From NCBI RefSeq assembly GCF_014635285.1, contig NZ_BMCR01000002.1, forward strand, positions 186,001 through 250,000: a DNA stretch of 64,000 bases, given 5' to 3'. The notes beneath the pieces are model-generated. The model worked only from the letters and a program-made list of their open reading frames with translations, made no database searches and was not told the origin of the DNA. The stretch comes from Stappia taiwanensis (lineage in GTDB: Bacteria; Pseudomonadota; Alphaproteobacteria; Rhizobiales; Stappiaceae). Both the position numbers and the translations under genes were made by a program. Below, in pieces: positions 18,570 to 27,948 of the stretch; positions within the stretch are counted from its first letter, which is position 1; each line of letters begins with the position of its first letter.

Positions 18570-19487
18570 ATGGCACCTTCCTCCGCCGAACGCCGCCGTC
18601 TTGCGCCTGCGAAAGTCAACTACGCCCTGCATGTCACCGGCCGGCGCGCCGATGGCTATCACCTGATCGACAGTCTCGTCGGATTTCCCGCGATCGGCGA
18701 TACGGTGACTGCCCGCCCGGCCACAGAGGGGCTCGATCTTGTGGTCACCGGCCCCTTTGCCGAAACGCTGGCAGAGGCCGGCAACATGGCGGAGAATCTG
18801 GTGCTGCAGGCCGCGCGCGCGCTGGCACACCATGCTGGCATCGCACCGCAGGGGCTGCATCTGACCCTTGAAAAGAGCCTGCCCATCGCCGCCGGCATCG
18901 GTGGCGGCTCCAGCGACGCCACCGCCACGCTCAAGCTCTTGCGCGATCTCTGGGCACCGGCCCTTGCCGATGCGGAACTCGCCCGGATCGGTCTTGCCCT
19001 CGGCGCGGATCTGCCCATGTGCCTCAACGGCCGGCCGGCGCGCATCACCGGCATCGGCGAAACCGTCACCACCATTCCGCCGCTGCCCGATCACACCCTG
19101 CTTCTGGTCAATCCGGGCACCTGCGTCGCCACGCCAACCATCTTCAAGGCGCTGACGCAGCGCGACAATCCGCCCTTGCCGGATCTGCCACGCGGCGGGT
19201 TTGATTCTCTGGAGGAATTTGTCGACTGGCTCGGCGAAACCCGCAACGATCTCGAACCGCCGGCGATCGACACCGCCCCGGTGATCGGCGAGGTGCTTGC
19301 GGCACTCCGCCAGCATCAACCGATCCGGCTGGCGCGTATGTCCGGCTCCGGCGCGACCTGTTTCGCGATTGTGGATAACCCGGTAGAGGCGGGGGAAATC
19401 GCCACGCGCCTCGCCGCGCAACACCCGACCTGGTGGATTCGCTCGGCCCCGGCCACCTCAAGCCAAGGCACCGCCGACGGCACCTGA
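18570..19487 (+). CDS. ispE: 4-diphosphocytidyl-2-C-methyl-D-erythritol kinase
   Basis: The ATP-dependent kinase of the MEP isoprenoid pathway, 305 residues, cytoplasmic. GHMP-kinase motifs are present: PAKVN with catalytic Lys15, the glycine-rich PIAAGIGGGSSDA at 105-117, GADLP with Asp148, and the C-terminal MSGSGATCFAI. ATG 18570 follows a GGAAAGG ribosome site; an upstream in-frame GTG at 18543 would overlap the TPR gene and is less likely. A good terminator follows. The convergent neighbour is the polyprenyl diphosphate synthase, another isoprenoid gene. Confidence 0.93.
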   Translation: MAPSSAERRRLAPAKVNYALHVTGRRADGYHLIDSLVGFPAIGDTVTARPATEGLDLVVTGPFAETLAEAGNMAENLVLQAARALAHHAGIAPQGLHLTLEKSLPIAAGIGGGSSDATATLKLLRDLWAPALADAELARIGLALGADLPMCLNGRPARITGIGETVTTIPPLPDHTLLLVNPGTCVATPTIFKALTQRDNPPLPDLPRGGFDSLEEFVDWLGETRNDLEPPAIDTAPVIGEVLAALRQHQPIRLARMSGSGATCFAIVDNPVEAGEIATRLAAQHPTWWIRSAPATSSQGTADGT

Positions 19488-19490
19488 CGA

Positions 19491-19521
19491 AGGCGGCAGG
19501 CCGCCGCCTCTCTCGTTTTTT
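19491..19521 (+). terminator. Intrinsic terminator after ispE
   Basis: AGGCGGC (19491-19497) pairs with GCCGCCT (19503-19509) around a 5-base loop, followed within six bases by TTTTTT at 19516-19521. It lies between convergent ispE and the polyprenyl synthase. Confidence 0.75.
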
Positions 19522-19544
19522 GTCAGGAAGCGCGTGTCAGCCGG

Positions 19545-20561
19545 TCAGCTGATCCGGGCGATGCAGAAATCGACCGCTTCGGCCAGGGCATCGCGATGGG
19601 CACCCGCCGGAACACCGTCCAGCGCCGCCAGCGCTTCGGCGCCGAAGTCACGGGCACGGGTCACCGTATCGGCCAGCGCATCGGTCGACCGCATCAAGGC
19701 CACCGCCTGCTCCAGATCGCCATCGCGCACGTCCCGCTCTTCCAGGCAGCGGCGCCAGAAGGCACGATCCGCCTCCTGACCGCGCTGAATGGCGAGAATC
19801 ACCGGAAGGGTGATCTTGCCCTCGCGCAGATCGTCGCCGGTATCCTTGCCCAGATCGCTCGCCGAGCCGCCATAGTCCAGCACATCGTCAACAAGCTGGA
19901 AGGCCAGCCCCAGCGCCATGCCATAGTTGCGCGCCGAAGCACGCACCGATGCATCAGCCTCGGCGATCACCGGCCCGACCTCGGCGGCAGCGGCGAACAA
20001 CGCCGCCGTCTTCGCCTCGATCACATCCATGTAGCGCGCTTCGGTGGTGCCGATATCCTGCGCCGCGCCAAGCTGCATCACCTCGCCTTCGGCGATCACC
20101 GCCGAAGCGCCGGACAGGATGCGCAGCGCATCCAGCGAGCCCACATCGACCATCATCTTGAAGGCCTGGCCCAGCAGATAGTCGCCGACCAGAACGCTGG
20201 CCTGGTTGCCCCAGAGCTTGCGCGCCGCCAGCTTGCCGCGCCGCATGTCACTTTCATCGACCACATCGTCATGCAGCAGCGTCGCGGTGTGCATGAACTC
20301 CACACTCGCCGCCAGCCCCACATGCCCGTCGCCGCGATAGCCGCACAGCTCCGCCATCGCCAGCGTCAGCATCGGCCGAAGCCGCTTGCCGCCGGAGGAG
20401 ATCAGGTGGCGCGCGATTTCCGGTATCAGGTCGACATTCGAGCCGGCCTTCGACAGGATGAGCTCGTTCACGGCGGACATTCCTCCGGAGGTCAGATCGA
20501 CCAACCGTTGAATACTCGCCGCGTCGGACCGCGTCTCGCGGAGAGGAACGACAACACCCAC
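19545..20561 (-). CDS. ispB: Long-chain polyprenyl (octa- or decaprenyl) diphosphate synthase
   Basis: Builds the side chain of ubiquinone by successive isopentenyl additions. The 338-residue product has both aspartate-rich motifs, DDVVD at 98-102 after LLH, and QLVDDVLDY near residue 225, plus GGKRLRP (57-63). The start is GTG 20561, giving GVVVPLRETRSDAAS as in rhizobial homologues, with AAGG eight bases upstream; the open frame to 20702 is not family-like. Chain length cannot be decided: octaprenyl (ispB) or decaprenyl (ddsA), the latter being common in alphaproteobacteria. It is divergent from DUF2007. Confidence 0.92.
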   Translation of the reverse strand: MGVVVPLRETRSDAASIQRLVDLTSGGMSAVNELILSKAGSNVDLIPEIARHLISSGGKRLRPMLTLAMAELCGYRGDGHVGLAASVEFMHTATLLHDDVVDESDMRRGKLAARKLWGNQASVLVGDYLLGQAFKMMVDVGSLDALRILSGASAVIAEGEVMQLGAAQDIGTTEARYMDVIEAKTAALFAAAAEVGPVIAEADASVRASARNYGMALGLAFQLVDDVLDYGGSASDLGKDTGDDLREGKITLPVILAIQRGQEADRAFWRRCLEERDVRDGDLEQAVALMRSTDALADTVTRARDFGAEALAALDGVPAGAHRDALAEAVDFCIARIS

Positions 20562-20775
20562 CTTGAAAACCTTTTTTGCTTGACGGTTCGCCGGGACAAT
20601 AGGTCCGGCATCAACGTCGGGCAAGCCATCTTTCGCTGCACCCACCCCGGAAGACAACCGGTGGAGTAAATTGCCGCACCCGACCGGTCCGGCAAGAGCC
20701 ACGTGAGCAACGGTTTCCTTCCCGGCGGCGGCGCTCTATCCTTCCCATCACCAAATCACCCAATGGTAACACAGC

Positions 20776-21030
20776 ATGGTCCCGTTGCTTCGCACCAATG
20801 ACATGGTGCTGATCTCCTTTGTCGAAGCGCTGCTTGCCGATGCCGGCATTGCCCATTTCGTCCTCGACGGCAACATGAGCGTGGTCGAGGGCTCGCTTGG
20901 CATCCTTGCGCGCCGGCTGATGGTCGAGGAGGAAGACCTCGAAAGCGCCCGGCGCATCCTGCGCGACGCCGGCCTTGGCCATGAGCTCGGCGCGGACACC
21001 GCCCCGACAGCAGGCGGCCCTGGCAAATGA
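20776..21030 (+). CDS. DUF2007-family small protein
   Basis: An 84-residue soluble protein beginning MVPLLRTNDMVLISFVEALLADAGI, broken here by the typical LDGNMSVVEGSLGILARRLMV and ending EEDLESARRILRDAGL. This is the DUF2007 (putative signal-transducing) fold, whose function is unknown. Its TGA overlaps the next ATG (ATGA at 21027-21030), and pairing with a tRNA1(Val)-type methyltransferase is common in alphaproteobacteria. It is divergent from the polyprenyl synthase. Confidence 0.85.
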   Translation: MVPLLRTNDMVLISFVEALLADAGIAHFVLDGNMSVVEGSLGILARRLMVEEEDLESARRILRDAGLGHELGADTAPTAGGPGK

Positions 21031-21842
21031 GCGCGACCAGCGAGACCGCGACCGCCTCGTTCGCCGCCCGAAACATCACCAAGGATGCCTTTCTCGGCGG
21101 ACAGGTGCAGATCCTGCAGCCGGCCAAGGGCTTTCACCGGGCGGGCCTCGATGCGGTCTATCTTGCCGCCGCCGTGCCGGCGACGACGACAGGCCATGTG
21201 GTGGACCTGGGCTCCGGCGTGGGCACGGCCGGCTTCTGCCTCGCCGCACGGCTTCCCGATGTCAGGGTAACGCTGGTCGACCGCGACCGGCAGGCGCTTT
21301 CCCTTGCCCGCGAGGCGCAGGAGCTGCCTGAAAATGCGGCCTTTGCCGGACGGACAGCGCTGCTGGAGGCGGATATCGCCGCCAAGGGACGAGAGCGGCA
21401 CGCCGCCGGCCTGACGCCCTCCCTCGCCGATCACGTGATCATGAACCCGCCCTACTACACGGGCGGGCGATTCCGTGCCTCGCCGGCAAGCGCCCGAGCC
21501 GGGGCTCATGTGCTGGAGGCCGAAGGGCTGGAGCCCTGGGCCCGGGTGGCGACCGACATCCTCAAGGAAGGCGGCAGCCTGACCGTCATCTTCCGTGCCG
21601 ATGGCCTTGGCGAATTGCTTGAGGTGCTGCCGGGCCGGTTCGGCGCCATCGACGTTATTCCCTTGCGCCCACGCCCGGAGGCGGCGGCCACCCGGATCCT
21701 GATCCGCGCGATCCGCGCCAGTCGCGCCCCCTTGCGCCTGCTACCGGGCTTCGTACTGCACGAAGGCACCGGCTCCGACTTCACCCGCGAAGCCCGCGCG
21801 GTGATGCGCGACGGCGCCGGGCTCTCCCTGCCGCCGCGCTGA
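21027..21842 (+). CDS. trmN6: tRNA1(Val) adenine-N6 methyltransferase-like protein (TrmN6/YfiC family)
   Basis: A 271-residue SAM-dependent methyltransferase. The SAM site is VVDLGSGVGTAGF (residues 58-70), with the acidic end of the next strand at LVDRD. The catalytic motif is NPPYY at 140-144, the N6-adenine methyltransferase signature. Family members modify A37 of tRNA1(Val); the exact target here is by homology only. It is coupled to the upstream DUF2007 gene and converges with usg. Confidence 0.82.
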   Translation: MSATSETATASFAARNITKDAFLGGQVQILQPAKGFHRAGLDAVYLAAAVPATTTGHVVDLGSGVGTAGFCLAARLPDVRVTLVDRDRQALSLAREAQELPENAAFAGRTALLEADIAAKGRERHAAGLTPSLADHVIMNPPYYTGGRFRASPASARAGAHVLEAEGLEPWARVATDILKEGGSLTVIFRADGLGELLEVLPGRFGAIDVIPLRPRPEAAATRILIRAIRASRAPLRLLPGFVLHEGTGSDFTREARAVMRDGAGLSLPPR

Positions 21843-21882
21843 AGCCATTCATCGCTCTGGTTGGGGCACCGCTCTGATTCAG

Positions 21883-22152
21883 TCAGTGGATCGGAAATTC
21901 CGCGTCGAGCAGGCGCCAGTCGGTCGGACCGATCAGGTCCCGATGCGCCACCATCACCGAATGCAGCTTTCCGTCGAGATCGCGCTGCCAAAAATGCAGG
22001 AAGCGGCTCAATTCGGGGAATCTGGGCGCCTTGTCGAAGGTCTGCCAGAGAAAGCTCTGCAACAGATCCGGATGGTCGGGCATATGGTACAGGATCTGCG
22101 CCGTCAGCAGCCCGTATCCCTCCAGTTGACGGGAAAAGTCCGAAGTCTTCAT
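21883..22152 (-). CDS. usg: Usg family protein
   Basis: An 89-residue protein with the conserved run QLEGYGLLTAQILYHMPDHP, then LLQSFLWQTFDKAPRFPEL, and a C-terminal IGPTDWRLLDAEF. This matches the alphaproteobacterial Usg family, first noted upstream of tryptophan synthesis genes in Caulobacter and of unknown function. ATG 22152 is preceded by AGGAGG. It converges with the methyltransferase gene and is separated from the MoxR gene by a region with a CtrA-type box. Confidence 0.85.
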   Translation of the reverse strand: MKTSDFSRQLEGYGLLTAQILYHMPDHPDLLQSFLWQTFDKAPRFPELSRFLHFWQRDLDGKLHSVMVAHRDLIGPTDWRLLDAEFPIH

Positions 22153-22226
22153 GATCGAACCTCCTAAGGTTTCCCCACCCCCGAGACCGTTCATCGCTCC
22201 CAGGTTTCAGTCTCTTGAGAATATGG

Positions 22227-22241
22227 TTAACGAGACGTTAA
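22227..22241. promoter_or_regulatory. Perfect CtrA-type box (TTAA-N7-TTAA)
   Basis: TTAA at 22227-22230, seven bases, TTAA at 22238-22241, in the divergent usg-moxR intergenic region (22153-22400). It matches the full binding motif of CtrA, the alphaproteobacterial cell-cycle and motility regulator. It lies 75 bp upstream of usg and 160 bp upstream of the MoxR gene. Confidence 0.55.
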
Positions 22242-22400
22242 AGGACAGTCGCAGTAGCCTGCCGAACACTTGATCGTGACCGGGAAGGATTGAGGCCGCG
22301 TCCTGTCCGCCTCCGCCCTGCCAATTCGGGCAAAAGGCCTTTATGATCCGGAGAACGCGCAACGGCGCCTGTTCATCCTTACCAGCATTCGGGAGGTCAG

Positions 22401-23333
<933 letters not shown>

Positions 23334-23338
23334 CGGCG

Positions 23339-24619
23339 ATGCCCCCGCTCGACAGCCCCCCGCCCAGCGGCCCGTCCTCCGGCGCCCCCTCTCCCGGTGG
23401 GCGGATCGCCGACAACATCGTCCATTTCGCCCGCACCCTGCGCAAGGCCGGACTGCCGGTCGGACCGGCCAGCGTCGTCGATGCGGTGCGGGCCGTCGAG
23501 CTGGCCGGCATTCGCAGCAGGGAGGACCTTTACTGGACGCTGCATGCCGTCTTCGTGCGCAAGCACGACCACCGGGTGATCTTCGACGAGGCCTTCCGCA
23601 TCTACTGGAAATCGCGCGGGCTGGTGGAAAAGCTCTTGTCGATCCTCTCGCCCGTGGCGCCGCCGCGCGCCGAGCCGGACAAGCCGAAGGCCGGCCAGAC
23701 CCGGGTCGCCCAGGCGTTTCAGGCCACCCGGGACCGGCGGTCGCAGAGCGAAAAGGAAGAGTTGGAGATCGACGCCCGCTTCACCGTCTCCGGCCGGGAA
23801 CTGCTGCAGCACAGGGACTTCGCGCAGATGAACGCGGAGGAGATCCGCGCCGCGCAAGCTGAGCTTCGGCGCATGGTGATGCCGATCGAGAAGATCCGCC
23901 AGCGCCGGCTGGTGGCCTCGGCCCGTGGCCGCATCGACCCGCGCAGCACCCTGCGCGCCACCTTGCGCACCGGCGGCGCCATGATCGCGCTGAAGCACCG
24001 GCGCCCCGACACCCGGCGCCCGCCGATCGTCGCCCTGTGCGACATTTCCGGCTCCATGAGCCAGTACACCCGTATCCTCCTGCATTTTCTCCATGCGCTG
24101 ACCGAGGAGCGGCGCAACGTCCACACCTTCCTGTTCGGCACGCGGCTGACCAATGTCACCCGGCAGCTGCGCATGAAAGACCCGGATGAGGCGCTGATCG
24201 CCTGTTCGCAAGGGGTCGAGGACTGGTCCGGCGGCACCCGTATCGCCACGGCGCTCGCCGACTTCAACAAGCACTGGTCGCGCCGGGTGCTCTCCGGCGG
24301 CCCCCTGGTGCTGCTCGTCACCGACGGGCTGGAACGGGACACGGATGAGGATCTGGCCCGGGAGATGGACCGGCTGCACCGCTCCTGCCGGCGGCTGATC
24401 TGGCTCAACCCGCTGTTGCGCTTCGATGGCTTCGAGGCCCGCGCCAAGGGCGTGCGGGCGATGCTCCCGCATGTGGACGAATTCCGGGCGGTGCATTCGC
24501 TCGATGCGGTGGCCGACCTTTGCCGGGCGCTCGGCGGGGAAAGCGGCGACGGCGGCGAGAGCACCGATCCCCGCGCCTGGCTGCGCGCCGCCGACCGGGC
24601 CGAACGCGCCCGCGCCTGA
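23339..24619 (+). CDS. VWA domain containing CoxE-like protein
   Basis: A 426-residue partner of the preceding MoxR ATPase. The N-terminal half matches the CoxE family (IADNIVHFARTLRKAGLPVG). The von Willebrand A domain starts around residue 215 with the MIDAS metal motif DISGSMS and continues with FLFGTRLTNVTRQL, DWSGGTRI and LLVTDG. Both proteins are cytoplasmic and expected to act as a metal-cluster maturation or complex-remodelling pair. The ATG at 23339 is used here; a TTG at 23330 overlapping the moxR stop is an alternative. Confidence 0.88.
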   Translation: MPPLDSPPPSGPSSGAPSPGGRIADNIVHFARTLRKAGLPVGPASVVDAVRAVELAGIRSREDLYWTLHAVFVRKHDHRVIFDEAFRIYWKSRGLVEKLLSILSPVAPPRAEPDKPKAGQTRVAQAFQATRDRRSQSEKEELEIDARFTVSGRELLQHRDFAQMNAEEIRAAQAELRRMVMPIEKIRQRRLVASARGRIDPRSTLRATLRTGGAMIALKHRRPDTRRPPIVALCDISGSMSQYTRILLHFLHALTEERRNVHTFLFGTRLTNVTRQLRMKDPDEALIACSQGVEDWSGGTRIATALADFNKHWSRRVLSGGPLVLLVTDGLERDTDEDLAREMDRLHRSCRRLIWLNPLLRFDGFEARAKGVRAMLPHVDEFRAVHSLDAVADLCRALGGESGDGGESTDPRAWLRAADRAERARA

Positions 24620-24648
24620 CCCGCTTGGTCAGGTAAGACCTTGCCCGG

Positions 24649-25374
24649 CTACAGTGACACGAAGAGCTGCCACAGAAGCGGCAGCAGGATTGCGGTGGCG
24701 ATGGCATTGAGCCCCATTGCCAGCCCGGCGAAGGCGCCGGCGGTCTCGTTGACCTGAAGCGCCCGCGCCGTGCCGATGCCATGGGCGGCAACACCGATGG
24801 CAAAACCGCGCGCACGCCAATCGCGCACCCGCAGAAGATCGAGCAGCAACGGCCCCAGCGCCGCGCCGAGAATGCCCGTCAGGATCACCAGAACGGCGGT
24901 CAACGATGGCAGACCGCCCAGCGCCTCGGAAATGCCCATGGCGACCGGCGCCGTCACCGATTTCGGTGCGAGCGAGGCAAGGGTCTGCATGCCTGCCCCC
25001 ATCGCCCAGGCAATGCCGACCGCCGACAGGATGGCGCAAAGCGAGCCGGCAACGAGACTGACACCAATCGCCAGCGCCGAGCGGCGCACCGTGGCAAGCT
25101 GACGGTAAAGCGGCAGCGCCAGTGCCACGGTGGCTGGCCCGAGCAGGAAATGCACGAACTGCGCCCCATCGAAATAGATCGCGTAATCGGTACCGCTCGC
25201 CAGCAGCAGCCCGCTGATCAGCGCCACCGCGATCAGCACCGGATTGGCCAGCGGATGGCCGCCGAGGCGACGGGACAGGGCCAGCCCGACCTGATAGGCA
25301 ACGAGGGTCAGCGTCAGTGCCGCCAGCGGGCTGGCCGACAGATAAACCCAGATTTCGGCGAGTGGATCGGTCAT
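24649..25374 (-). CDS. lrgB: LrgB-family membrane protein
   Basis: A 241-residue polytopic inner-membrane protein with the LrgB hallmarks: NPVLIA, DYAIYFDGAQFVHFLLGPATVALA (in parts), LAPKSVTAPVAMGISE, and GIAAHGIGTARA-type text (here VAAHGIGTARAL). LrgB works with LrgA; the pair has been linked to murein hydrolase control in Gram-positives and to glycolate or pyruvate export-type roles elsewhere. Its ATG overlaps the lrgA stop by 4 bp. It converges with the VWA gene. Confidence 0.88.
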   Translation of the reverse strand: MTDPLAEIWVYLSASPLAALTLTLVAYQVGLALSRRLGGHPLANPVLIAVALISGLLLASGTDYAIYFDGAQFVHFLLGPATVALALPLYRQLATVRRSALAIGVSLVAGSLCAILSAVGIAWAMGAGMQTLASLAPKSVTAPVAMGISEALGGLPSLTAVLVILTGILGAALGPLLLDLLRVRDWRARGFAIGVAAHGIGTARALQVNETAGAFAGLAMGLNAIATAILLPLLWQLFVSL

Positions 25375-25757
25375 TGGCCGGCCTCCGGCGCCTTGCCCTT
25401 GCCCACCCCACCATCACCTGCCCCGCCGCGCAGGCACAGGCGCATGATCCCGGCGGTGACCGCGATGGTCAGCAAGGTGCTGATCAGCAGTGACACCGAC
25501 AGCGCCGCCCCCTCCCGCCCCAGCAGGCCGATGTGCAGGACAACGCCGACGCCGGCGGGCACGAACAACAGCGCCAGATGGCCGAGCAGCGTATCGCCGA
25601 CCCTGGCAAGGGCCACCGGAATGCCCCTGCGCAGCACCAGCCCGACAAACAAGAGCACCATGCCGACCACCGGCCCGGGCACCGGCAGGCCGGTGCCCGC
25701 CACCAGCATTTCGCCGGCAAGCTGGCAACACAGGATCACGGTCAGCGCGCCAAGCAT
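25371..25757 (-). CDS. lrgA: LrgA/CidA-family membrane protein
   Basis: A 128-residue holin-like inner-membrane protein with four hydrophobic segments. It contains CCQLAGEML, GLPVPGPVVGMVLLF and LALLFVPAGVGVV, diagnostic of LrgA/CidA. I chose ATG 25757 because GGGAGA lies seven bases upstream and MLGALTVILCCQL is where the family usually starts; ATG 25802 in the same frame is the alternative. lrgB follows with a 4-bp overlap. Confidence 0.85.
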   Translation of the reverse strand: MLGALTVILCCQLAGEMLVAGTGLPVPGPVVGMVLLFVGLVLRRGIPVALARVGDTLLGHLALLFVPAGVGVVLHIGLLGREGAALSVSLLISTLLTIAVTAGIMRLCLRGGAGDGGVGKGKAPEAGQ

Positions 25758-25859
25758 CAAGCTGTCTCCCGCCACATGGCTTGTTTGAAAAAGGGCAGAC
25801 ATGAGAGTGACGCCCCGCCCCCGCTGCGACAAGCCCGACGACCGTTGACCCCGGACACG

Positions 25860-25903
25860 AAAAATCCCTTCCCTCCCCTTCAGATGAAGGAGGAGGAAAG
25901 GGA
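25860..25903 (-). terminator. Intrinsic terminator downstream of the YeeE pair
   Basis: On the reverse strand a long imperfect stem (TCCCTTTCCTCCTCCTTCA pairing with its partner at 25865-25881) is followed directly by TTTTT (complement of 25860-25864). It ends leftward transcription about 35 bp after the 25939 stop codon. Confidence 0.7.
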
Positions 25904-25938
25904 TCCTCAGGTGAGCAAAGGCAGCAAGCCCGCCGGCG

Positions 25939-26559
25939 TTATTCCGCTGGGGCCGAGTAGCCGTGCCCGGCCTGAACCGCGTCCACGTCCAGAAGCGCTT
26001 CCGCCTTGTCCATATCCGCCTGCCAGGGTACCAGCCGCTCCAGCACCACGAGGAGGAAGGCTGCAAGGATCGCCGCAAGGATCAGGGCCAGCCCCCAGAA
26101 CGGCAGCGGCAGCAGATCCGCAAAGGTGATCTTGCCATAGCTGCCGAAGGACAGGGCCGCGCCGATCCAGTCGATGTTGTAGCCGTAGAAGATCGCCCCG
26201 GCGATGCCGCCCGCAATCACCGCATAGGCGTCGCGATACCCGGCACCGGCCTGCGCCAGTGCCGTGCCCGGACAGGCGCCGGCAAGCGCGATGCCCACGC
26301 CAAGGATCAGCCCGCCGATCAGCACCGGACCGAGCGCGAAGGTCTTGGGATGCAAGGCAACGCCAAAGGCGCCGTTCAGCACCGCAAGCGCGACCAGACC
26401 GGTGATGGTCGCGGCGAGGAACATCTTGAGCATGGTGAAGTTGCGAAACTGGAACTGTCCGACCAGAACCCCCGGTTCCATCACCCGGCTTTTCTCAAGC
26501 GCGACCCCGAAAATGGCCCCCATGGCGAGGCCGAGCAACACGAGCCAGATTGTCGACAT
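25939..26559 (-). CDS. YeeE/YedE-type sulfur transport membrane protein (second half-subunit)
   Basis: A 206-residue inner-membrane protein with about five or six hydrophobic segments. GACPGTALAQAGAG contains the conserved Cys of the YeeE/YedE (TsuA-like) family, which moves thiosulfate or related sulfur species. It follows the first YeeE gene by 12 bp. Such split pairs (PmpA/PmpB-like) are common in alphaproteobacteria with a sulfide-responsive regulator. The exact substrate is inferred from the family. Confidence 0.85.
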   Translation of the reverse strand: MSTIWLVLLGLAMGAIFGVALEKSRVMEPGVLVGQFQFRNFTMLKMFLAATITGLVALAVLNGAFGVALHPKTFALGPVLIGGLILGVGIALAGACPGTALAQAGAGYRDAYAVIAGGIAGAIFYGYNIDWIGAALSFGSYGKITFADLLPLPFWGLALILAAILAAFLLVVLERLVPWQADMDKAEALLDVDAVQAGHGYSAPAE

Positions 26560-26571
26560 GTCGATGCCTCC

Positions 26572-27087
26572 TCAGATCTTCTTCATCAAGGCGGCGGTGA
26601 GAATGCCGCCCGCGAACATCGCCGCAACCGCGACGGTCGATCCGACCGCCAGTTGCGCCATGCCGGAAATGCCGTGACCGGAGGTGCAGCCTCCGGCGAT
26701 CCGTGCGCCCAGCAGCAGCACGAAGCCACCGACAAAGCCCAGCGCCAGACGCGACCCCAGCGACGTCACGCCAGTAAGGCGGGTCCAGGCAGGGGAAAAC
26801 GCCGCTCGCCGGCTGCCCGACGCCCGGGCCGATAGCAGCGCCCCGAGGGCGATGCCGATCACCAGCGCCGATTGCCAGATGTATTTGTCCGCGCTCATAT
26901 ATTTGGCGAAATAGGCGATGTCGGCAGCCCCAGCATCGAACAGGCTCGCCACCCAGGCACCGGCCGTGACAAAGGAAGACGACGCCCCAAGCGCCGTATT
27001 GACCAGGAGGAAGGCGGGGATTTGCAGCAAACCGATCACAATGCCCGCCACGTAAGGCGACCAATGTCTTTTGGAGAGCGACAGCAT
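26572..27087 (-). CDS. YeeE/YedE-type sulfur transport membrane protein (first half-subunit)
   Basis: A 171-residue membrane protein. The diagnostic loop GARIAGGCTSGHGISGMAQL carries the conserved Cys of the YeeE family, and about four or five hydrophobic segments surround it. ATG 27087 has AGGAG six bases upstream. The promoter region just upstream contains an exact ATTC-N8-GAAT operator, consistent with control by a BigR/SqrR-type persulfide sensor. Together with the 25939-26559 product it probably forms one transporter. Confidence 0.86.
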   Translation of the reverse strand: MLSLSKRHWSPYVAGIVIGLLQIPAFLLVNTALGASSSFVTAGAWVASLFDAGAADIAYFAKYMSADKYIWQSALVIGIALGALLSARASGSRRAAFSPAWTRLTGVTSLGSRLALGFVGGFVLLLGARIAGGCTSGHGISGMAQLAVGSTVAVAAMFAGGILTAALMKKI

Positions 27088-27120
27088 GACAGGCTCCTAT
27101 GATTTTTATAACTAAATAAT

Positions 27121-27136
27121 ATTCGAATAAATGAAT
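27121..27136. promoter_or_regulatory. ATTC-N8-GAAT operator upstream of the YeeE pair
   Basis: ATTC (27121-27124), eight bases, GAAT (27133-27136), inside a markedly AT-rich stretch (27100-27150) that also supplies -10-like hexamers on the reverse strand. It is 34 bp from the start codon. The same motif has been reported for the sulfide/persulfide-responsive ArsR-family repressors SqrR and BigR. No such regulator gene is in the window. Confidence 0.6.
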
Positions 27137-27242
27137 TCTATATATCCGGAAAAACCCGCAAACCCGCCGCATCCCAACGCGCGGCAGGAGAGCCCCCTCA
27201 GCCAGAGACCAGCCAAGAGCCAGAGCCCCGCAAAAAGCTGTG

Positions 27243-27761
27243 TCAGTTGATCGCCACCACGGGCGTGCGCACGCCAACCCGGCGGAACAGATCGGCGATA
27301 TCGGCGTTGTTCATGCGGATACAGCCATAGGACACCGCGCGGCCGATCAGGCCCGGTCGGTTGGTGCCGTGGATCGCGTATTCCCCGCCGGCCAGCGTCA
27401 TCGCCGCCACGCCCATCGGATTGTTGCGCGCCCCGCCGGGGATGACCGCGGGCAGATGCGGCAGATCGCGCTTGACCTCCGCTGGCGGCGACCAGGCCGG
27501 GCGCACGTGCATCCCCTTGATATAGGTCCGGCCCCGCCAGACCTTGCCGCGCCTGCCGACCGCGACCGGGTAGCGCAGGGCCGTACCGCCGCGCTGCACC
27601 AGATAGAGCCGTCGCTCGCTGTTGTGAACGACAATGGTTCCCGGCGCGAACCGGGCATCGCGAAAGGCCACCAGATCCGGTGCAGCGCTGGCCGCGCCGG
27701 TCCACAAGATGACACCGATCACCACGTAGATCGCCACCAAGCCCCAGATAACCTTGTGCAT
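27243..27761 (-). CDS. L,D-transpeptidase (YkuD/ErfK family)
   Basis: A 172-residue exported enzyme that cross-links peptidoglycan stem peptides or attaches proteins to them. Residues 5-27 form a signal peptide or membrane anchor ending AASAAPD. The catalytic domain has HGTN with His131 and SYGCIRM with the nucleophile Cys147. ATG 27761 follows GGGG-type ribosome text; the in-frame extension to 27875 is not family-like. The gene stands alone between the sulfur transporter and the liv operon. Confidence 0.9.
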   Translation of the reverse strand: MHKVIWGLVAIYVVIGVILWTGAASAAPDLVAFRDARFAPGTIVVHNSERRLYLVQRGGTALRYPVAVGRRGKVWRGRTYIKGMHVRPAWSPPAEVKRDLPHLPAVIPGGARNNPMGVAAMTLAGGEYAIHGTNRPGLIGRAVSYGCIRMNNADIADLFRRVGVRTPVVAIN

Positions 27762-27880
27762 GACGACACCCCGCTTATCCTTGACAAAGAGTTTACGGGA
27801 AAGTGCAGACGGGCAGTACAAACGATTCGTGAAATCTCTTGTTAAGGTTATCAAGCTCGTCGCCGCGGGGGGCAAACACG

Positions 27881-27910
27881 AAAAACCCCGCCCGGAAAAC
27901 CGGGCGGGGC
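27881..27910 (-). terminator. Intrinsic terminator after livJ
   Basis: GCCCCGCCCGG and CCGGGCGGGG pair around a TTTT loop on the reverse strand, followed by TTTTT (complement of 27881-27885). It lies 39 bp after the livJ stop. Confidence 0.85.
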
Positions 27911-27948
27911 TTCGCAGTCCCGGGCCATGACAGCCCCGAATGGCAGTC

